Source: Aliidiomarina celeris (GTDB lineage: Bacteria > Pseudomonadota > Gammaproteobacteria > Enterobacterales > Alteromonadaceae). Taken from it: a DNA stretch of 64,000 bases. The position numbers and the translations under genes were made by a program. The first letter of the stretch is position 1; every line of letters starts with the position of its first letter. The notes under the pieces were generated by a model that was given only the letters and a program-made list of their open reading frames with translations, was not told the origin of the DNA and ran no database searches. This document shows, piece by piece, positions 8,919 through 18,795 of the stretch. Location of the stretch: positions 186,001 to 250,000 of the forward strand of contig NZ_QMIL01000003.1 of assembly GCF_003316875.1 (NCBI RefSeq). The letters are read 5' to 3'.

Positions 8919-11231
8919 ATGTCCATTCTATTCATATTAATTGTCGCCTTGCTTATCGTGTTTGGCGTGCCCGACGTGCGCCGCAGCCTTATTTCGCGGC
9001 CAGCGTTTAAGTTCTTTAAACGCGTGCTGCCGCCTATGTCTACCACCGAGCGCGAAGCCATGGAAGCAGGTGACATTTGGTGGGACGGCGAACTCTTTTC
9101 CGGTCGGCCAAATTGGTCTCAACTACTCGACACCCAAGCGCCGACCTTCACACGAGACGAACAGTCGTTTATCGATAACCAGCTCGAAACCTTATTGGCC
9201 ATGCTCAACGACTTCAATATTTCCGTGCACACTCGAGACCTGCCCGAGGATGTATGGAACTATATGAAAAAAGAAGGCTTTTTTGCCATGATCATTGGCA
9301 AAGAGTTCGGCGGGCTAGACTTTTCTGCGGCGGCCAATTCACACATTGTTGCTCGCATTGCAACGCGTTCCTTGAGCGCTGCCGTAACAGTAATGGTGCC
9401 AAACTCCCTCGGCCCAGGTGAGCTGCTTACTCATTATGGTACAGACGCGCAAAAGCAACGTTGGTTACCTGCGTTGGCAAAGGGTGAAGAGCTGCCATGT
9501 TTTGCCTTAACCAGCCCAGAAGCGGGCTCCGACGCTGGCGGCATTCCCGACACCGGTATTGTGTGTAAGGGTGAATTCGACGGCGAAGAAGTGATTGGTA
9601 TTCGGCTGAATTGGGACAAGCGCTACATTACCTTAGCGCCGGTGGCAACCGTACTTGGCCTTGCCTTTAAAATGTATGACCCCGAGGGGCTATTGGGAGG
9701 CAAAGAAGAGATTGGCATTACCTGTGCGCTTATCCCAACCTCCCACAGCGGGGTAGTGATTGGCGACCGTCACATGCCTCTCGCGCAAGCCTTCATGAAC
9801 GGTACCACGTCGGGTAAAGACGTGTTTATTCCCCTCGACTGGATTATTGGTGGCGTAGATTACGCAGGCAAAGGTTGGCGTATGCTCGTGGAGTGTTTGT
9901 CAGCCGGTCGTGGTATTTCACTGCCCGCGCTGGCAACCGCGTCTGGCCATATTGCGGAGCGCATGACCGGAGCCTACGCCTTTGTACGGCAACAATTTGG
10001 CATGCCCATTGGTTTGTTTGAAGGGGTACAGTCGGCCATGGGTCGTATTGGCGGCTTGAACTATAGCCTTGAGTCGATGCGCCGGCTTACCGTAACGGCT
10101 CTGGTGGAAGGCTATAGCCCGTCGGTGATTACTGCTATGACCAAATACCACATGACCGAAATGGGGCGTACCGTTATTAACGATGCGCTCGACGTGCATG
10201 CTGGCAAAGGTATTCAAATGGGGCCGCTGAATTATTTGGCCAATGCGTATATGGGCGTGCCGATTTCGATTACGGTTGAGGGCGCGAACATTCTAACCCG
10301 TAACCTGATGATTTTTGGTCAGGGCGCAACCCGTTGCCACCCTTATGTATTAAAGGAAATGGAAGCGGCTGCTAACCCAGACGAAGAGCAAGGTTTGAAA
10401 GATTTCGATGGCTTGTTGTTAAAGCATATTGGTTTTGCAGCGAGTAATACCTTCGCCAGCCTGTGGCATGGCTTAACCGGCGCGCATTTTGCGCGTTCAC
10501 CCGTAAGTGGTGAAATTGTGCGCTATTACCAACATGTGAGCCGCATGAGTCGTGCGCTAGCGCTGTGTGCAGACGTGTCGATGCTTACCCTTGGCGGCGA
10601 CTTAAAGCGCCGCGAAATGATTTCTGCCCGGCTTGGTGACGTTTTATCGCATTTGTATATGGCCTCTGCGGTGTTGAAACGCTTTGAAGACGAAGGGCGT
10701 TTGGCCTTTGAGCTTCCGTTTGTGCGCTATGCCCTTGATCATCATTTATACGAAGTGGGCCGAGCGTTTCAAGGCTTCTTTGAAAACTTCCCTGCGCGTG
10801 CGGTTGGGCCCGTGCTTAAAGCGCTGACCTTCCCCCTAGGCATTCGCTACCGCGCACCGAAAGACAACGACGCACGGGCAATTGCAAAGGCCATGATGAA
10901 ACCAGGCCGGCTTCGCGATGCACACACCTTTTTGTGTTATTACAAAGAAGAGCCGACCGATACAACAGGCCACATGGAGTCGGCGTTCCAGCTTATGCAT
11001 GAGTTGCAACCAGTGTACAAGAACTTACGCAAAGCTGAAAAGCGTGGCGACCTCGACAGCAATTTGTCGGGCGACGCTTGGGTAGAGGCGGCGGTCGCTG
11101 CCGGTATTGTCGACCAAGAGCAAGAAGAGGTATTAAAGCTTGCCGAATCGTTGCGCCAACGCGCCATAGCAGTGGACAGCTTTGCCTTTGATAACTTCAA
11201 AACGGGCGAATTTGAAAGCCGAGTTTCCTGA
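8919..11231 (+). CDS. fadE: Acyl-CoA dehydrogenase FadE
   Basis: First step of fatty-acid beta-oxidation: FAD-linked desaturation of acyl-CoA, with electrons passing to ETF. The 770-residue protein is of the long FadE class, with an N-terminal membrane helix (MSILFILIVALLIVFGVPDV), an acyl-CoA dehydrogenase core (residues about 85-500; FALTSPEAGSDAGG near 195; ITVEGANILTRNLMIFGQG near 455) and the DUF1974-type C-terminal domain. The glutamate in VEGAN is the likely catalytic base. Preceded by psrA; an ETF-QO gene occurs at 39514. Confidence 0.94.
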   Translation: MSILFILIVALLIVFGVPDVRRSLISRPAFKFFKRVLPPMSTTEREAMEAGDIWWDGELFSGRPNWSQLLDTQAPTFTRDEQSFIDNQLETLLAMLNDFNISVHTRDLPEDVWNYMKKEGFFAMIIGKEFGGLDFSAAANSHIVARIATRSLSAAVTVMVPNSLGPGELLTHYGTDAQKQRWLPALAKGEELPCFALTSPEAGSDAGGIPDTGIVCKGEFDGEEVIGIRLNWDKRYITLAPVATVLGLAFKMYDPEGLLGGKEEIGITCALIPTSHSGVVIGDRHMPLAQAFMNGTTSGKDVFIPLDWIIGGVDYAGKGWRMLVECLSAGRGISLPALATASGHIAERMTGAYAFVRQQFGMPIGLFEGVQSAMGRIGGLNYSLESMRRLTVTALVEGYSPSVITAMTKYHMTEMGRTVINDALDVHAGKGIQMGPLNYLANAYMGVPISITVEGANILTRNLMIFGQGATRCHPYVLKEMEAAANPDEEQGLKDFDGLLLKHIGFAASNTFASLWHGLTGAHFARSPVSGEIVRYYQHVSRMSRALALCADVSMLTLGGDLKRREMISARLGDVLSHLYMASAVLKRFEDEGRLAFELPFVRYALDHHLYEVGRAFQGFFENFPARAVGPVLKALTFPLGIRYRAPKDNDARAIAKAMMKPGRLRDAHTFLCYYKEEPTDTTGHMESAFQLMHELQPVYKNLRKAEKRGDLDSNLSGDAWVEAAVAAGIVDQEQEEVLKLAESLRQRAIAVDSFAFDNFKTGEFESRVS

Positions 11232-11246
11232 ACTCGAAAATTTATA

Positions 11247-11277
11247 AAAAAGGCGAAGCTGAGTGCTTCGCCTTTTT
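11247..11277. terminator. Bidirectional intrinsic terminator
   Basis: Twelve-base perfect arms AAAAAGGCGAAG and CTTCGCCTTTTT flank a 7-base loop. The A and T runs on both sides allow it to end fadE on the plus strand and the convergent S41 peptidase gene on the minus strand. Confidence 0.9.
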
Positions 11278-11297
11278 GGTTTTAATTACAATGTGAA

Positions 11298-12617
11298 TTA
11301 GTGTTCTTTACGGAACTTGTCGATAACTGGGTTACCCGTTGCAACTGAACGGCTGGTCGCCCGCGACAAAGCGGCAACACCGTCGGCAGCGCATTGGCCT
11401 GTTTGAATATGGGTATAAGCGGTCGCTAACAATGGATCTGCGTTATCGCCCCAGTCTGCAACAATAGTATCGCTCGCCGCACAGTTCACGGGTAAACCGT
11501 CAAAATAATCGCCGAAACCGTCGGCGTTTAACGTTTGAAAGTTAATCGAGTAGAGAATTTCGTCGCAGAACTGGCGTGGGCTTTGTCCTACTGGTTTGCC
11601 GCACGTGGGTTCTCCAATGGTAATCACCTCTACGAAGGGGCTTAAACTATTAATCACTAACTCCGACGACGAGCAACTTGCGCCGGTTGTGAGCACATAA
11701 ACTCGGTCTAAGTTGAGCCGGGTGATGCCGGCGCCGAGATTAAATGGCACAGAGTTAGACTGGTAGTTGCTGTTGTATTGGTAGGTCACAAAGGTTTGAT
11801 TTTGCACCTCGTGCCAGGCTACTTGCGAAGCTAACTGGTTCGCTACCCGAATTAAACCGCCGCCGTTGTAGCGTAAATCAACCACCAGCTCGTCGACTCC
11901 GTCGAGTTGGTCGAATGCACGGTTTAAATCTGCCTCAGAGCGGTTAATAAAGGTGTCGAACACAAAATATCCAACCTCGCTGCCATTTACGCTTTGGCGC
12001 TGAGTGTGCATTACTGTATTGGTTTCTACTTCGCGTTTGGTAATGGTTGCAGAGCTAATAACGCCGTTCGGGTCACGCCATTGTAAGTCAACGGAAACGC
12101 CTTCTTCATTAGGCCCAAAAATATCGTCAATGGTTGCTGAGCCTGCTTCAATACGGCTGTACCATTCGGCCATAGCCACGCCGTTCGCTTCAATAATTTG
12201 GTCGCCGCGGCTCAAGCCCACTTCAGCGGCTGGTGAGTCTTCGTAAACATAACGAATTTGCATCACGCCTAAGTCGGGGCGATCTTGGCGTGACAAGCCA
12301 TAGCCAAAAAATACCGCATTTACATAGCGGTCGAGGTATTCTTGTTCAGTGAGTAAAAACGAAAAGCGGTCGCGCGGGCTGCGCATTGCATTGAGCAGGT
12401 CGTTAAGGCTGGCGTAGCTTCGGGGCTGAATACCGCTCGGAATTTCGTCGTTCCAAAGGTAGTCGGACTGCATAAAGTTAAACATGTTCACGTTCTTTGC
12501 TTGTTGTGAACATTGGCTTGCGCCCACATCTACGGTGGGAAGTTGCGGTAAATCTTCTGTGCTACAACCGGCTATTAGTAAACTCAGCGCACTTAAAGGC
12601 AGTATTTTTCGTTTCAT
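11298..12617 (-). CDS. S41-family peptidase, lipoprotein
   Basis: 439 residues starting with a lipoprotein signal, MKRKILPLSALSLLIAGC (lipobox IAGC), so probably anchored in an envelope membrane facing the periplasm or outside. A PDZ-like stretch (EDSPAAEVGLSRGDQIIEANG) lies near residue 130. The C-terminal S41 domain has LVVDLRYNGGG near 245, the likely nucleophile serine in TTGASCSSSELVINSL near 310, and the partner lysine in GEPTCGKPVG. This resembles carboxyl-terminal processing proteases. Substrate unknown. It stands alone, convergent with fadE. Confidence 0.85.
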   Translation of the reverse strand: MKRKILPLSALSLLIAGCSTEDLPQLPTVDVGASQCSQQAKNVNMFNFMQSDYLWNDEIPSGIQPRSYASLNDLLNAMRSPRDRFSFLLTEQEYLDRYVNAVFFGYGLSRQDRPDLGVMQIRYVYEDSPAAEVGLSRGDQIIEANGVAMAEWYSRIEAGSATIDDIFGPNEEGVSVDLQWRDPNGVISSATITKREVETNTVMHTQRQSVNGSEVGYFVFDTFINRSEADLNRAFDQLDGVDELVVDLRYNGGGLIRVANQLASQVAWHEVQNQTFVTYQYNSNYQSNSVPFNLGAGITRLNLDRVYVLTTGASCSSSELVINSLSPFVEVITIGEPTCGKPVGQSPRQFCDEILYSINFQTLNADGFGDYFDGLPVNCAASDTIVADWGDNADPLLATAYTHIQTGQCAADGVAALSRATSRSVATGNPVIDKFRKEH

Positions 12618-12704
12618 ACGGTTCTACTCTCAACAACTTATCAGTAACATAATGAGTGAGCCCACGCGATTATTCAAGTAGTTAACAGGAGCATTACATT
12701 CCCC

Positions 12705-13691
12705 ATGAGTGGATTAATCATTGATTTTGAAGGTTTAGAACTAACCAATGCTGACCGAGAAGTGCTCCAGAACGAAAATGTTGTTGGCTGTATTCTTTTT
12801 ACTCGGAATTACCGCGATCATGATCAACTGCGAGCGTTAGTAAAGAGTATTCGCGAAGCGGTGCAGCGGCCTTTTCTTATTTCCGTAGACCATGAAGGCG
12901 GGCATGTTCAACGTTTTCGTGACGGTTTTTCCGCCATTCCAGCCATGGTGCGTATTTTTGAGCGCAACGGCGAGTTGTCAGCTGCAAGCGCTGAGGCCGA
13001 GCAGCTCGGCTTCCTTATGGCGGCGGAATTACGTGAATTCGACATCGACTTAAGTTATGCGCCAGTTCTCGATGTGCTTGGGCCCAGTACCGTAATTGGA
13101 GACCGTGCTTTTGCCGCTGAGCCAGAGCGAATTATTGCACTCGCCAAAGCATTTATTGCCGGTATGGCGAGGGCGGGCATGCGCTGTGTGGGCAAACACT
13201 TCCCAGGCCACGGTACGGTGGTGGCCGACTCGCACATTGATATTCCCACAGACGAGCGCAGTTTTGCGGAAATTGAAAATCACGATTTACTGCCCTTTCA
13301 AGCGCTGGCCGATAAGCTCGACGCTATTATGCCGGCACATGTGGTTTATCCTGCGGTAGATGCCTTACCCGCGGGCTTTTCACCTTTTTGGTTACAGCGC
13401 GTGTTGCGCGAACAACTTTCGTATCATGGGGTGATTATTAGCGACGACTTGCTTATGGAAGGCGCACGCGTTGTTGGCGACGTGCCGGCACGCGCGCGCG
13501 CAGCCTTTGCTGCGGGTGGCGAGCTTTTGTTGGTGTGTAACAATAGGGTTGCTGTTAATGAGCTTTTAGCCGACCTTCATGTGCCGCAGAATGCGCGAGG
13601 AAATGTTGTTGAGCGTTTGCTCGGTCTACCTTTTACGGCAACAGAACAAGACTGGCAGAACGCTCGCGCGGTGCTCGCGCTCTATTCGTAG
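12705..13691 (+). CDS. nagZ: Beta-N-acetylglucosaminidase NagZ
   Basis: Cytosolic glycoside hydrolase family 3 enzyme that removes N-acetylglucosamine from recycled anhydro-muropeptides. The 328-residue protein carries [13 protein letters not shown] near residue 60, the family signature [18 protein letters not shown] near 165 (with the histidine acting as general acid/base in this family) and the nucleophile aspartate in [11 protein letters not shown] near 245. Its last codons overlap the 3' end of queC on the opposite strand by ten bases. Confidence 0.94.
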   Translation: MSGLIIDFEGLELTNADREVLQNENVVGCILFTRNYRDHDQLRALVKSIREAVQRPFLISVDHEGGHVQRFRDGFSAIPAMVRIFERNGELSAASAEAEQLGFLMAAELREFDIDLSYAPVLDVLGPSTVIGDRAFAAEPERIIALAKAFIAGMARAGMRCVGKHFPGHGTVVADSHIDIPTDERSFAEIENHDLLPFQALADKLDAIMPAHVVYPAVDALPAGFSPFWLQRVLREQLSYHGVIISDDLLMEGARVVGDVPARARAAFAAGGELLLVCNNRVAVNELLADLHVPQNARGNVVERLLGLPFTATEQDWQNARAVLALYS

Positions 13692-14356
13692 GGCAGTGGG
13701 TCTTGGGCGTGGTGCGCGGCAAAAGCGGCTAACCGCTCGCGACAAGCGCTGCAACGGCCACAGGCTTTTTCACGGCCGTTGTAGCAGGTCCAGGTGTCTG
13801 CATAGTTAAGGTTCATCGCCAAACCTTCGGCGAGAATTTCGCTTTTGCTGGCGTGTAAAAACGGCGAAACCACAGCAATAGGTTCGTAGTTTGCAATTAA
13901 ACTCACGGCATTCATCTTGTCGACAAATTCGGGGCGGCAGTCCGGATAAATAGCATGATCGCCCGAATGCGCGCCGTACCACACTTCACCAGCGCCACGC
14001 GAAGCGGCAAAACCAATAGCCAGCGACAGTAGAATCATGTTGCGGTTTGGAACTACGGTTGCCTTCATGTTCGCTTCTGCGTAGTCTGCGTCTGGCACCT
14101 CAATTGCGTCGGTGAGGGCAGAACCCGCTAGCAATTGGTTAATGGCAGTAATGTCGACAACTTTGTGCTCAACACCAAGGGCTTGGCAAACCCGCGCTGC
14201 GTAATCGAGCTCTTTTTTATGGCGTTGGCCGTAATTAAAGCTCAGTGCAGCTACGGTTAAGCCTTGCGCTATTGCTTTATGCAGAACGGTAAATGAGTCC
14301 ATGCCGCCAGAGTAAATCACTACAGCGTCGATTTTCGTGGTGTTGTTTTGCGCCAT
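13682..14356 (-). CDS. queC: 7-cyano-7-deazaguanine synthase
   Basis: Converts 7-carboxy-7-deazaguanine to preQ0 with ATP and ammonia, in queuosine synthesis. The PP-loop [16 protein letters not shown] is near the N-terminus and a zinc site [19 protein letters not shown] near the C-terminus. The open frame extends to 14470, but AGGAG nine bases before the ATG at 14356 and the position of the PP-loop favour the shorter 224-residue form. queE lies divergently next to it; together they cover two successive steps around 7-carboxy-7-deazaguanine. Confidence 0.92.
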   Translation of the reverse strand: MAQNNTTKIDAVVIYSGGMDSFTVLHKAIAQGLTVAALSFNYGQRHKKELDYAARVCQALGVEHKVVDITAINQLLAGSALTDAIEVPDADYAEANMKATVVPNRNMILLSLAIGFAASRGAGEVWYGAHSGDHAIYPDCRPEFVDKMNAVSLIANYEPIAVVSPFLHASKSEILAEGLAMNLNYADTWTCYNGREKACGRCSACRERLAAFAAHHAQDPLPYE

Positions 14357-14513
14357 GTTCTGCATCTCCTGTATACTTGAACCCTTAATTTTAGCGAACT
14401 TTGCCCACATACAGAAGTATTGTTGTTCGGTAAACCAACCACGGCAAAGGCTTTTCGTTAGGCCATGCACGATTTAAAATATCCCTTGTATTTGAATTAC
14501 AGTAAGGAGCTTC

Positions 14514-15206
14514 ATGTCAACGCCTATTGTTAGTGCTGCATTGCCCGTGAATGAACTGTTCGAAACCATTCAGGGTGAGGGCGTATTTACCGGCGCGCCC
14601 GCTATTTTTCTTCGCCTGCAAGGCTGTCCCGTGGGGTGTCCGTGGTGTGATACCCAACACACTTGGCATAAAAACGATAGCGAACAGCTGAATGCCAGCG
14701 ATGTATTAGTGAAAACTTCAGCGTCAGCGGGTTGGGCGTCGATGACCCCAGCGCAAATACTCACCACCATTCAAAAAAACGGTTGGAAGGCAAAACACGT
14801 TGTAATTACCGGCGGTGAACCCTGTATGTACGATCTGCTTGAACTCACCAGTTTATTGCAACGTGCGGGTTACCAAACCCAAATTGAAACCAGCGGCACC
14901 TTTGCTGTGTATGTACATGCCGACACCTGGGTTACTGTAAGCCCGAAAATAGACATGCCGGGCGGTTCCGAAATATTGGCGCAAGCCATGCAACGTGCGA
15001 ATGAAATTAAACACCCTATAGCCATGCAAAAGCACATTGACGAGCTCGACCAGTTGTTGGCTGAGCACAAGTTGCAAGCGAACGTCGTTATTGCCTTGCA
15101 GCCTATCAGCCAAAAGCCACGAGCAACGGAACTTGCCATCGAAACCTGCCGCGCGCGGAATTGGCGGCTTTCGGTGCAACTGCATAAATACTTGTCAATC
15201 GATTAA
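14514..15206 (+). CDS. queE: 7-carboxy-7-deazaguanine synthase (radical SAM)
   Basis: Radical-SAM enzyme that contracts 6-carboxy-tetrahydropterin to 7-carboxy-7-deazaguanine, the step before QueC. 230 residues; the N-terminus has NELFETIQGEGVFTGAPAIF, followed by the iron-sulfur CX3CX2C motif in GCPVGCPWCDTQHTW near residue 40, and the ITGGEPCMY segment near 100. TAAGGAG precedes the ATG. Divergent from queC; the roughly 157-base gap holds both promoters, and I see no preQ1 riboswitch there. Confidence 0.93.
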   Translation: MSTPIVSAALPVNELFETIQGEGVFTGAPAIFLRLQGCPVGCPWCDTQHTWHKNDSEQLNASDVLVKTSASAGWASMTPAQILTTIQKNGWKAKHVVITGGEPCMYDLLELTSLLQRAGYQTQIETSGTFAVYVHADTWVTVSPKIDMPGGSEILAQAMQRANEIKHPIAMQKHIDELDQLLAEHKLQANVVIALQPISQKPRATELAIETCRARNWRLSVQLHKYLSID

Positions 15207-15300
15207 ATTCAACAGCAAAACTCGCCTTCTTAAAGCCTTCTTGCTAAACCTGTAAAGCACTCGTTGTGAGTGTATTCAGAGCAAATGCAAGGAGGCTTTT

Positions 15301-15567
15301 ATGCATACTCGTCAACGCAATCATTGTCGAGGCCAGGGAATGACAGAGTACATTGTCATTCTCGCACTAGTGGTAGTGTCGGCCATTGGGGTGTACTCGT
15401 TGTTTGGTAAAACCGTTCGTAACCAAGTGGCCGGTGTCGCTCAAGAAATTTCTGGCCGTTCGGCAGAAGACCAAATTAAAAATGCAGAAAACGCGGCGCA
15501 AAGTGCAAGTAGTAAAGCCAATGCCGATTACGGCTTAGGCGAATACGACGAAGCAAACGGCGGTTAA
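15301..15567 (+). CDS. Flp/Tad pilin-like protein
   Basis: 88 residues with a short basic leader, then RG|QGMTEYIVILALVVVSAIG. This is a type IVb prepilin cleavage site with glutamate at +5 and tyrosine at +6 followed by one hydrophobic helix, as in Flp pilins and TadE-like pseudopilins. The C-terminus is hydrophilic, rich in alanine, serine and charged residues. AAGGAGG precedes the ATG. It is the first gene of the Tad operon and the best candidate for the major pilin. The usual tiny Flp is shorter, so a minor-pilin role is possible. Confidence 0.78.
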   Translation: MHTRQRNHCRGQGMTEYIVILALVVVSAIGVYSLFGKTVRNQVAGVAQEISGRSAEDQIKNAENAAQSASSKANADYGLGEYDEANGG

Positions 15568-15601
15568 CCGCACCCTCAGTGCTGCTATTCAAGGACGAAA
15601 C

Positions 15602-16810
15602 ATGAAACTCCATGCACGCCAACGCGGCTATATCTTGGTACTTGCAAGTTTTTTGCTGGCCGGTATTTTGCTCGGTAGCTTGTCTGTTGTGCGCTTGGCT
15701 CAGCAAAGCCAAGATCAACTTCATGTGCAGCATGTTGCAGATCACGCGGCGCAGGCGCTCGCCACCATTGCGGCGCGTGATCTGAATTTTAAAGCCATTA
15801 CCAATCGAGCAATGTTGGCTAATGAAATCGCGATTGGTCAGCTATTAGGCATTAATTCTTGGTTCATGATGACCCAACAGGCTACACAGAATATAGCCCT
15901 GCTTACTTCGTGGGTTCCCTACTTGAATGCCATTACTAAAGCCATGAACCAGGTTGTAAAGCAAGCTGAGAAAACCCTCAGTACCGGTATTGAAGCGGCG
16001 GTATTGGCACAGCAAACTATGCTGAAAGGGTTGGAGGCGGCGCAAGTTGCCTTTCACCAGGCAAGCTGGACCAGTTCCTTGTTTACCGTGACCGACCTTG
16101 TTGAAGCCAGTCATCCGGATTACGAGGTGGCGTTACTGAATCACCAAACCTTATTGGACCTTAATCATCTATGGCTTAAGTTCCAAACCCGAAGCTCGAA
16201 TAAAAAGCAACAAGCACAATATGCCGACTTAGCGTCAGAGAGTCGCGATCCGTTCAGCTATAAGCGTACTTACCGTTGGTTTAAAGCATTCAATTTAAGG
16301 GTGAATAAAGGCGGCGGCAGTGAAATTTCAGAGCGTTCAGGGCAAGTGGTTTGGCAGGCTATCGATACCATGTCCATTCATGTGAACACCCTTTTTGGGG
16401 TAGACGAAGTGCGCTTTGCGGGTGGTGCCTATTATCTTCGTCAGCGTTTACCGCTGCGCAATAAGAACAACGACTATGGGCAAAGCTACCGAGTGAACCC
16501 TAAAGCTTCGCGCAATGCTGCCCGTCGCGCTCGACAAATACGCCACCGCCACCGGGTGCCCTATCAATACCTCCTCAACGACGCCGAGAAGTATCCGTCA
16601 GTTACGCTAGTGGTTCGGCGTCCGGAAACCGATGAGCAACCGATGATCTGGGGTGTGGGGCGGGCGAAAATAACCTTTAAGCGCGACAACAGCTACTGGC
16701 CGCGTGGCGACCTTATGCGCGAGCGAAAGAACCTATTTAATGCGCTTTGGCGTGTGCAGCCGAGCAGTGTTAATGAATTGGAGCGGCAACTCATAGGAGC
16801 GCAAGTGTAA
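15602..16810 (+). CDS. TadG-like pilus-associated protein
   Basis: 402 residues with one N-terminal hydrophobic segment (RGYILVLASFLLAGILLGSLSVV) and a large, probably periplasmic domain rich in glutamine and alanine. It resembles the TadE/TadG-like group of Tad loci in layout rather than by a firm motif. Its ATG follows the pilin gene after 34 bases, and its stop overlaps the next start (TAATG). Likely an envelope component of the Tad machine; exact role unknown. Confidence 0.6.
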   Translation: MKLHARQRGYILVLASFLLAGILLGSLSVVRLAQQSQDQLHVQHVADHAAQALATIAARDLNFKAITNRAMLANEIAIGQLLGINSWFMMTQQATQNIALLTSWVPYLNAITKAMNQVVKQAEKTLSTGIEAAVLAQQTMLKGLEAAQVAFHQASWTSSLFTVTDLVEASHPDYEVALLNHQTLLDLNHLWLKFQTRSSNKKQQAQYADLASESRDPFSYKRTYRWFKAFNLRVNKGGGSEISERSGQVVWQAIDTMSIHVNTLFGVDEVRFAGGAYYLRQRLPLRNKNNDYGQSYRVNPKASRNAARRARQIRHRHRVPYQYLLNDAEKYPSVTLVVRRPETDEQPMIWGVGRAKITFKRDNSYWPRGDLMRERKNLFNALWRVQPSSVNELERQLIGAQV

Positions 16811-17478
16811 TGAAGCAATCTTGCAGCATTCAATCATGCAGAAAAGGGAAGGGGCAGGCTTTGGTAGAGCTCGCGCTTGCACTTTCGGTAGTTGGATTGG
16901 TGGTGTTGCTGGCGCTGCCAAATTTTCATCAGCGCTTAACCGAGCGCGCCAGAGCCCATGAGCAAGCACAACTTTTAATCGAGCAGGCACCGATGCGTGC
17001 TGATCGTAACTTAGCCGCACAGGATTTTGAATCCATTAGTGCGCTCTACGAATATCCAGAATGGGAAAAGCCCAACCTAGATGCGCAGCACAACGATGAT
17101 TATTCCTTTGCCAAACTCATTTCACCCGTGTGGTCTGTGTTAGAGCTGCAAGGGAACTTTTCCCTACCAACTGGCAACCTTTATCAGTTGCGCGCGTATT
17201 GGCCGGGCGACAATGATCAAGAGCAAAATTGGTTTAACTATGTGCGCCTCGACAACGATTGGTCGCCACGGCGGATCGCCCACCTCAATCAGCGCCCTCG
17301 ATCGCTAACACTCACCAGCTATTTGAACGATCTCGGCGTGGATTACCTACAGCAATGGGTCAGTATTCTGCCTTTTGCGCGTGAGTTTGCACCACACATG
17401 CTGGTATTAGGTCATGTCGACAATCAGCCGGTGCCAACGCCTGCATTATGCAAACCAGCGGAGTGTGGCCATGATTAG
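16810..17478 (+). CDS. TadE-like pseudopilin
   Basis: 222 residues; the N-terminus KGKG|QALVELALALSVVGLVVLL has a prepilin cleavage glycine, glutamate at +5 and a single hydrophobic helix, the TadE pattern. The remaining 170 residues form a polar domain with no motif I recognise. Overlaps the preceding stop by TAATG and the next gene by 8 bases, so it is co-translated within the operon. Probably a minor pilin matured by an unlinked prepilin peptidase. Confidence 0.65.
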   Translation: MKQSCSIQSCRKGKGQALVELALALSVVGLVVLLALPNFHQRLTERARAHEQAQLLIEQAPMRADRNLAAQDFESISALYEYPEWEKPNLDAQHNDDYSFAKLISPVWSVLELQGNFSLPTGNLYQLRAYWPGDNDQEQNWFNYVRLDNDWSPRRIAHLNQRPRSLTLTSYLNDLGVDYLQQWVSILPFAREFAPHMLVLGHVDNQPVPTPALCKPAECGHD

Positions 17479-18001
17479 TCTAGCGGTGGCATTACTCATT
17501 ACATGGCCTGACCATTTGCAGCGCGAGCAGGTGCTGCCCGAAACCGAAGTGTTGGGTTTAGCTGTTTCAAGTTGGCATGTATTAAGCGCCCAAAATGCCA
17601 TGCAAGAGTGGGTAAACAGCTTGGATTGTGTTGAATTGCCCGAGATACAGCTTGGCCTTTGGCAATGTTTAGCGGCCGACCGAGTTTTAAGTTGGGATCA
17701 GTCAACCCAACCTAGCCTATGGAGTGAAAGCAAGCGGGTGATTAGCCCGAACGCAACGGTTGAGTTGGGTACAGTATCCGTTGCGGGTATGGCGGTGAAA
17801 CATTGGCAGGAGCAACGGCCACTGTATCAGCTGTTTCTTTCCTACCAGCGCCAAATTGAACAAGCAAGCGGGGTCGTTATGCTCGAGCAGCGCATGGCAC
17901 GTGCCTTTGTGTTGCATTGGCAAGTAGCGGAAAAGCAGCATGTTGTGGTGGGTTGGCAAGAGCGACCTGGGAGTGTGCTCATGACCCAACTCGACTTGTA
18001 G
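17471..18001 (+). CDS. Uncharacterised Tad-operon protein
   Basis: 176 residues from the ATG at 17471, chosen because GGAG precedes it by eight bases and it overlaps the stop of the previous gene; the frame is open further upstream. It begins with a short hydrophobic stretch (MISLAVALLITWP) and is otherwise soluble-looking with many tryptophans and glutamines. No family recognised. Position between the TadE-like gene and rcpC suggests an accessory envelope part of the Tad system. Confidence 0.55.
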   Translation: MISLAVALLITWPDHLQREQVLPETEVLGLAVSSWHVLSAQNAMQEWVNSLDCVELPEIQLGLWQCLAADRVLSWDQSTQPSLWSESKRVISPNATVELGTVSVAGMAVKHWQEQRPLYQLFLSYQRQIEQASGVVMLEQRMARAFVLHWQVAEKQHVVVGWQERPGSVLMTQLDL

Positions 18002-18026
18002 CAGCAGGAACAAGGAAAGGGAACAG

Positions 18027-18737
18027 ATGAACATTCAGGGATGGATTAAAAGAATACCGCTTTGGTTTGTTGCGCCATTACTTTTCGGCTTAGTTGCAGC
18101 CGCTGTTACTTGGTGGTTGGTAGAACGCTATTTGGCCCAGCAAATTGCCTTGCAGCCGCGGCTACCGCCGCTTCCGGTTGAAGAGCAATTGGTGCTTGTT
18201 GCACGCAGTAACTTATCTGCTGGCGCTGAACTTACTGTCGACCAACTCGCAACGCGTTCATTAGAAGCTCGAACGCTGCCGGCCGACGCTATATTGCCAG
18301 AAGCCTTCGAGCAAGTTCAGCAACGCTTTCTCGCCTATCCTGTGCGGGCTGGAAAAGCCTTGCAATGGCTTCATTTGGTCGACGAGAGCGCTATGCAATT
18401 AAGCCAACAGTTAGCGCCGCAAATGCGCGCATTTACCGTAGCGGTACAAAACGACTGGACCCATGTGCAGCAACTGCAGGTGGGTGATCGGGTCGACTTC
18501 TATGAGCAGCGAGAGCAGCACTGGCAGCAACTTACCCCGGCTGTGGAAGTACTTCGTGTGCATACCGACTTTATTACCTTTGCGGTACCAGAGCAGCAAA
18601 TTGCCTTGCTCACGGAACGTTATGAACAACAACAGTTGCGCTTTGTTGTGCAAGGGGTCGACCAAGAAGCGGCGGCAGAAAAACTGAACACCAAAGGCGT
18701 AACGCGTGTTTTTACACCCTCGAACGGGTCACTTTAA
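18027..18737 (+). CDS. cpaB: Tad pilus assembly protein RcpC/CpaB
   Basis: 236 residues: an N-terminal membrane helix (WFVAPLLFGLVAAAVTWWLV), then an SAF-like segment (LVARSNLSAGAELTVDQLATRSL near residue 60) with QRFLAYPVRAGKAL near 100, and a second part with VGDRVDFYEQ. This is the CpaB/RcpC pattern; the protein acts in the periplasm next to the secretin. It precedes the secretin gene, as in other Tad loci. Shorter than many CpaB proteins. Confidence 0.75.
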   Translation: MNIQGWIKRIPLWFVAPLLFGLVAAAVTWWLVERYLAQQIALQPRLPPLPVEEQLVLVARSNLSAGAELTVDQLATRSLEARTLPADAILPEAFEQVQQRFLAYPVRAGKALQWLHLVDESAMQLSQQLAPQMRAFTVAVQNDWTHVQQLQVGDRVDFYEQREQHWQQLTPAVEVLRVHTDFITFAVPEQQIALLTERYEQQQLRFVVQGVDQEAAAEKLNTKGVTRVFTPSNGSL

Positions 18738-18795
18738 CTGGGCTTCCGCTGTGGTTAAGCAGCCGGCAAAACGGACTTTGAACAAAGGACAGAAC

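Noticed and set aside
14357-14513. Possible preQ1 riboswitch between queC and queE
   Set aside because: No compact pseudoknot-like aptamer pattern could be recognised in the 157-base divergent spacer.
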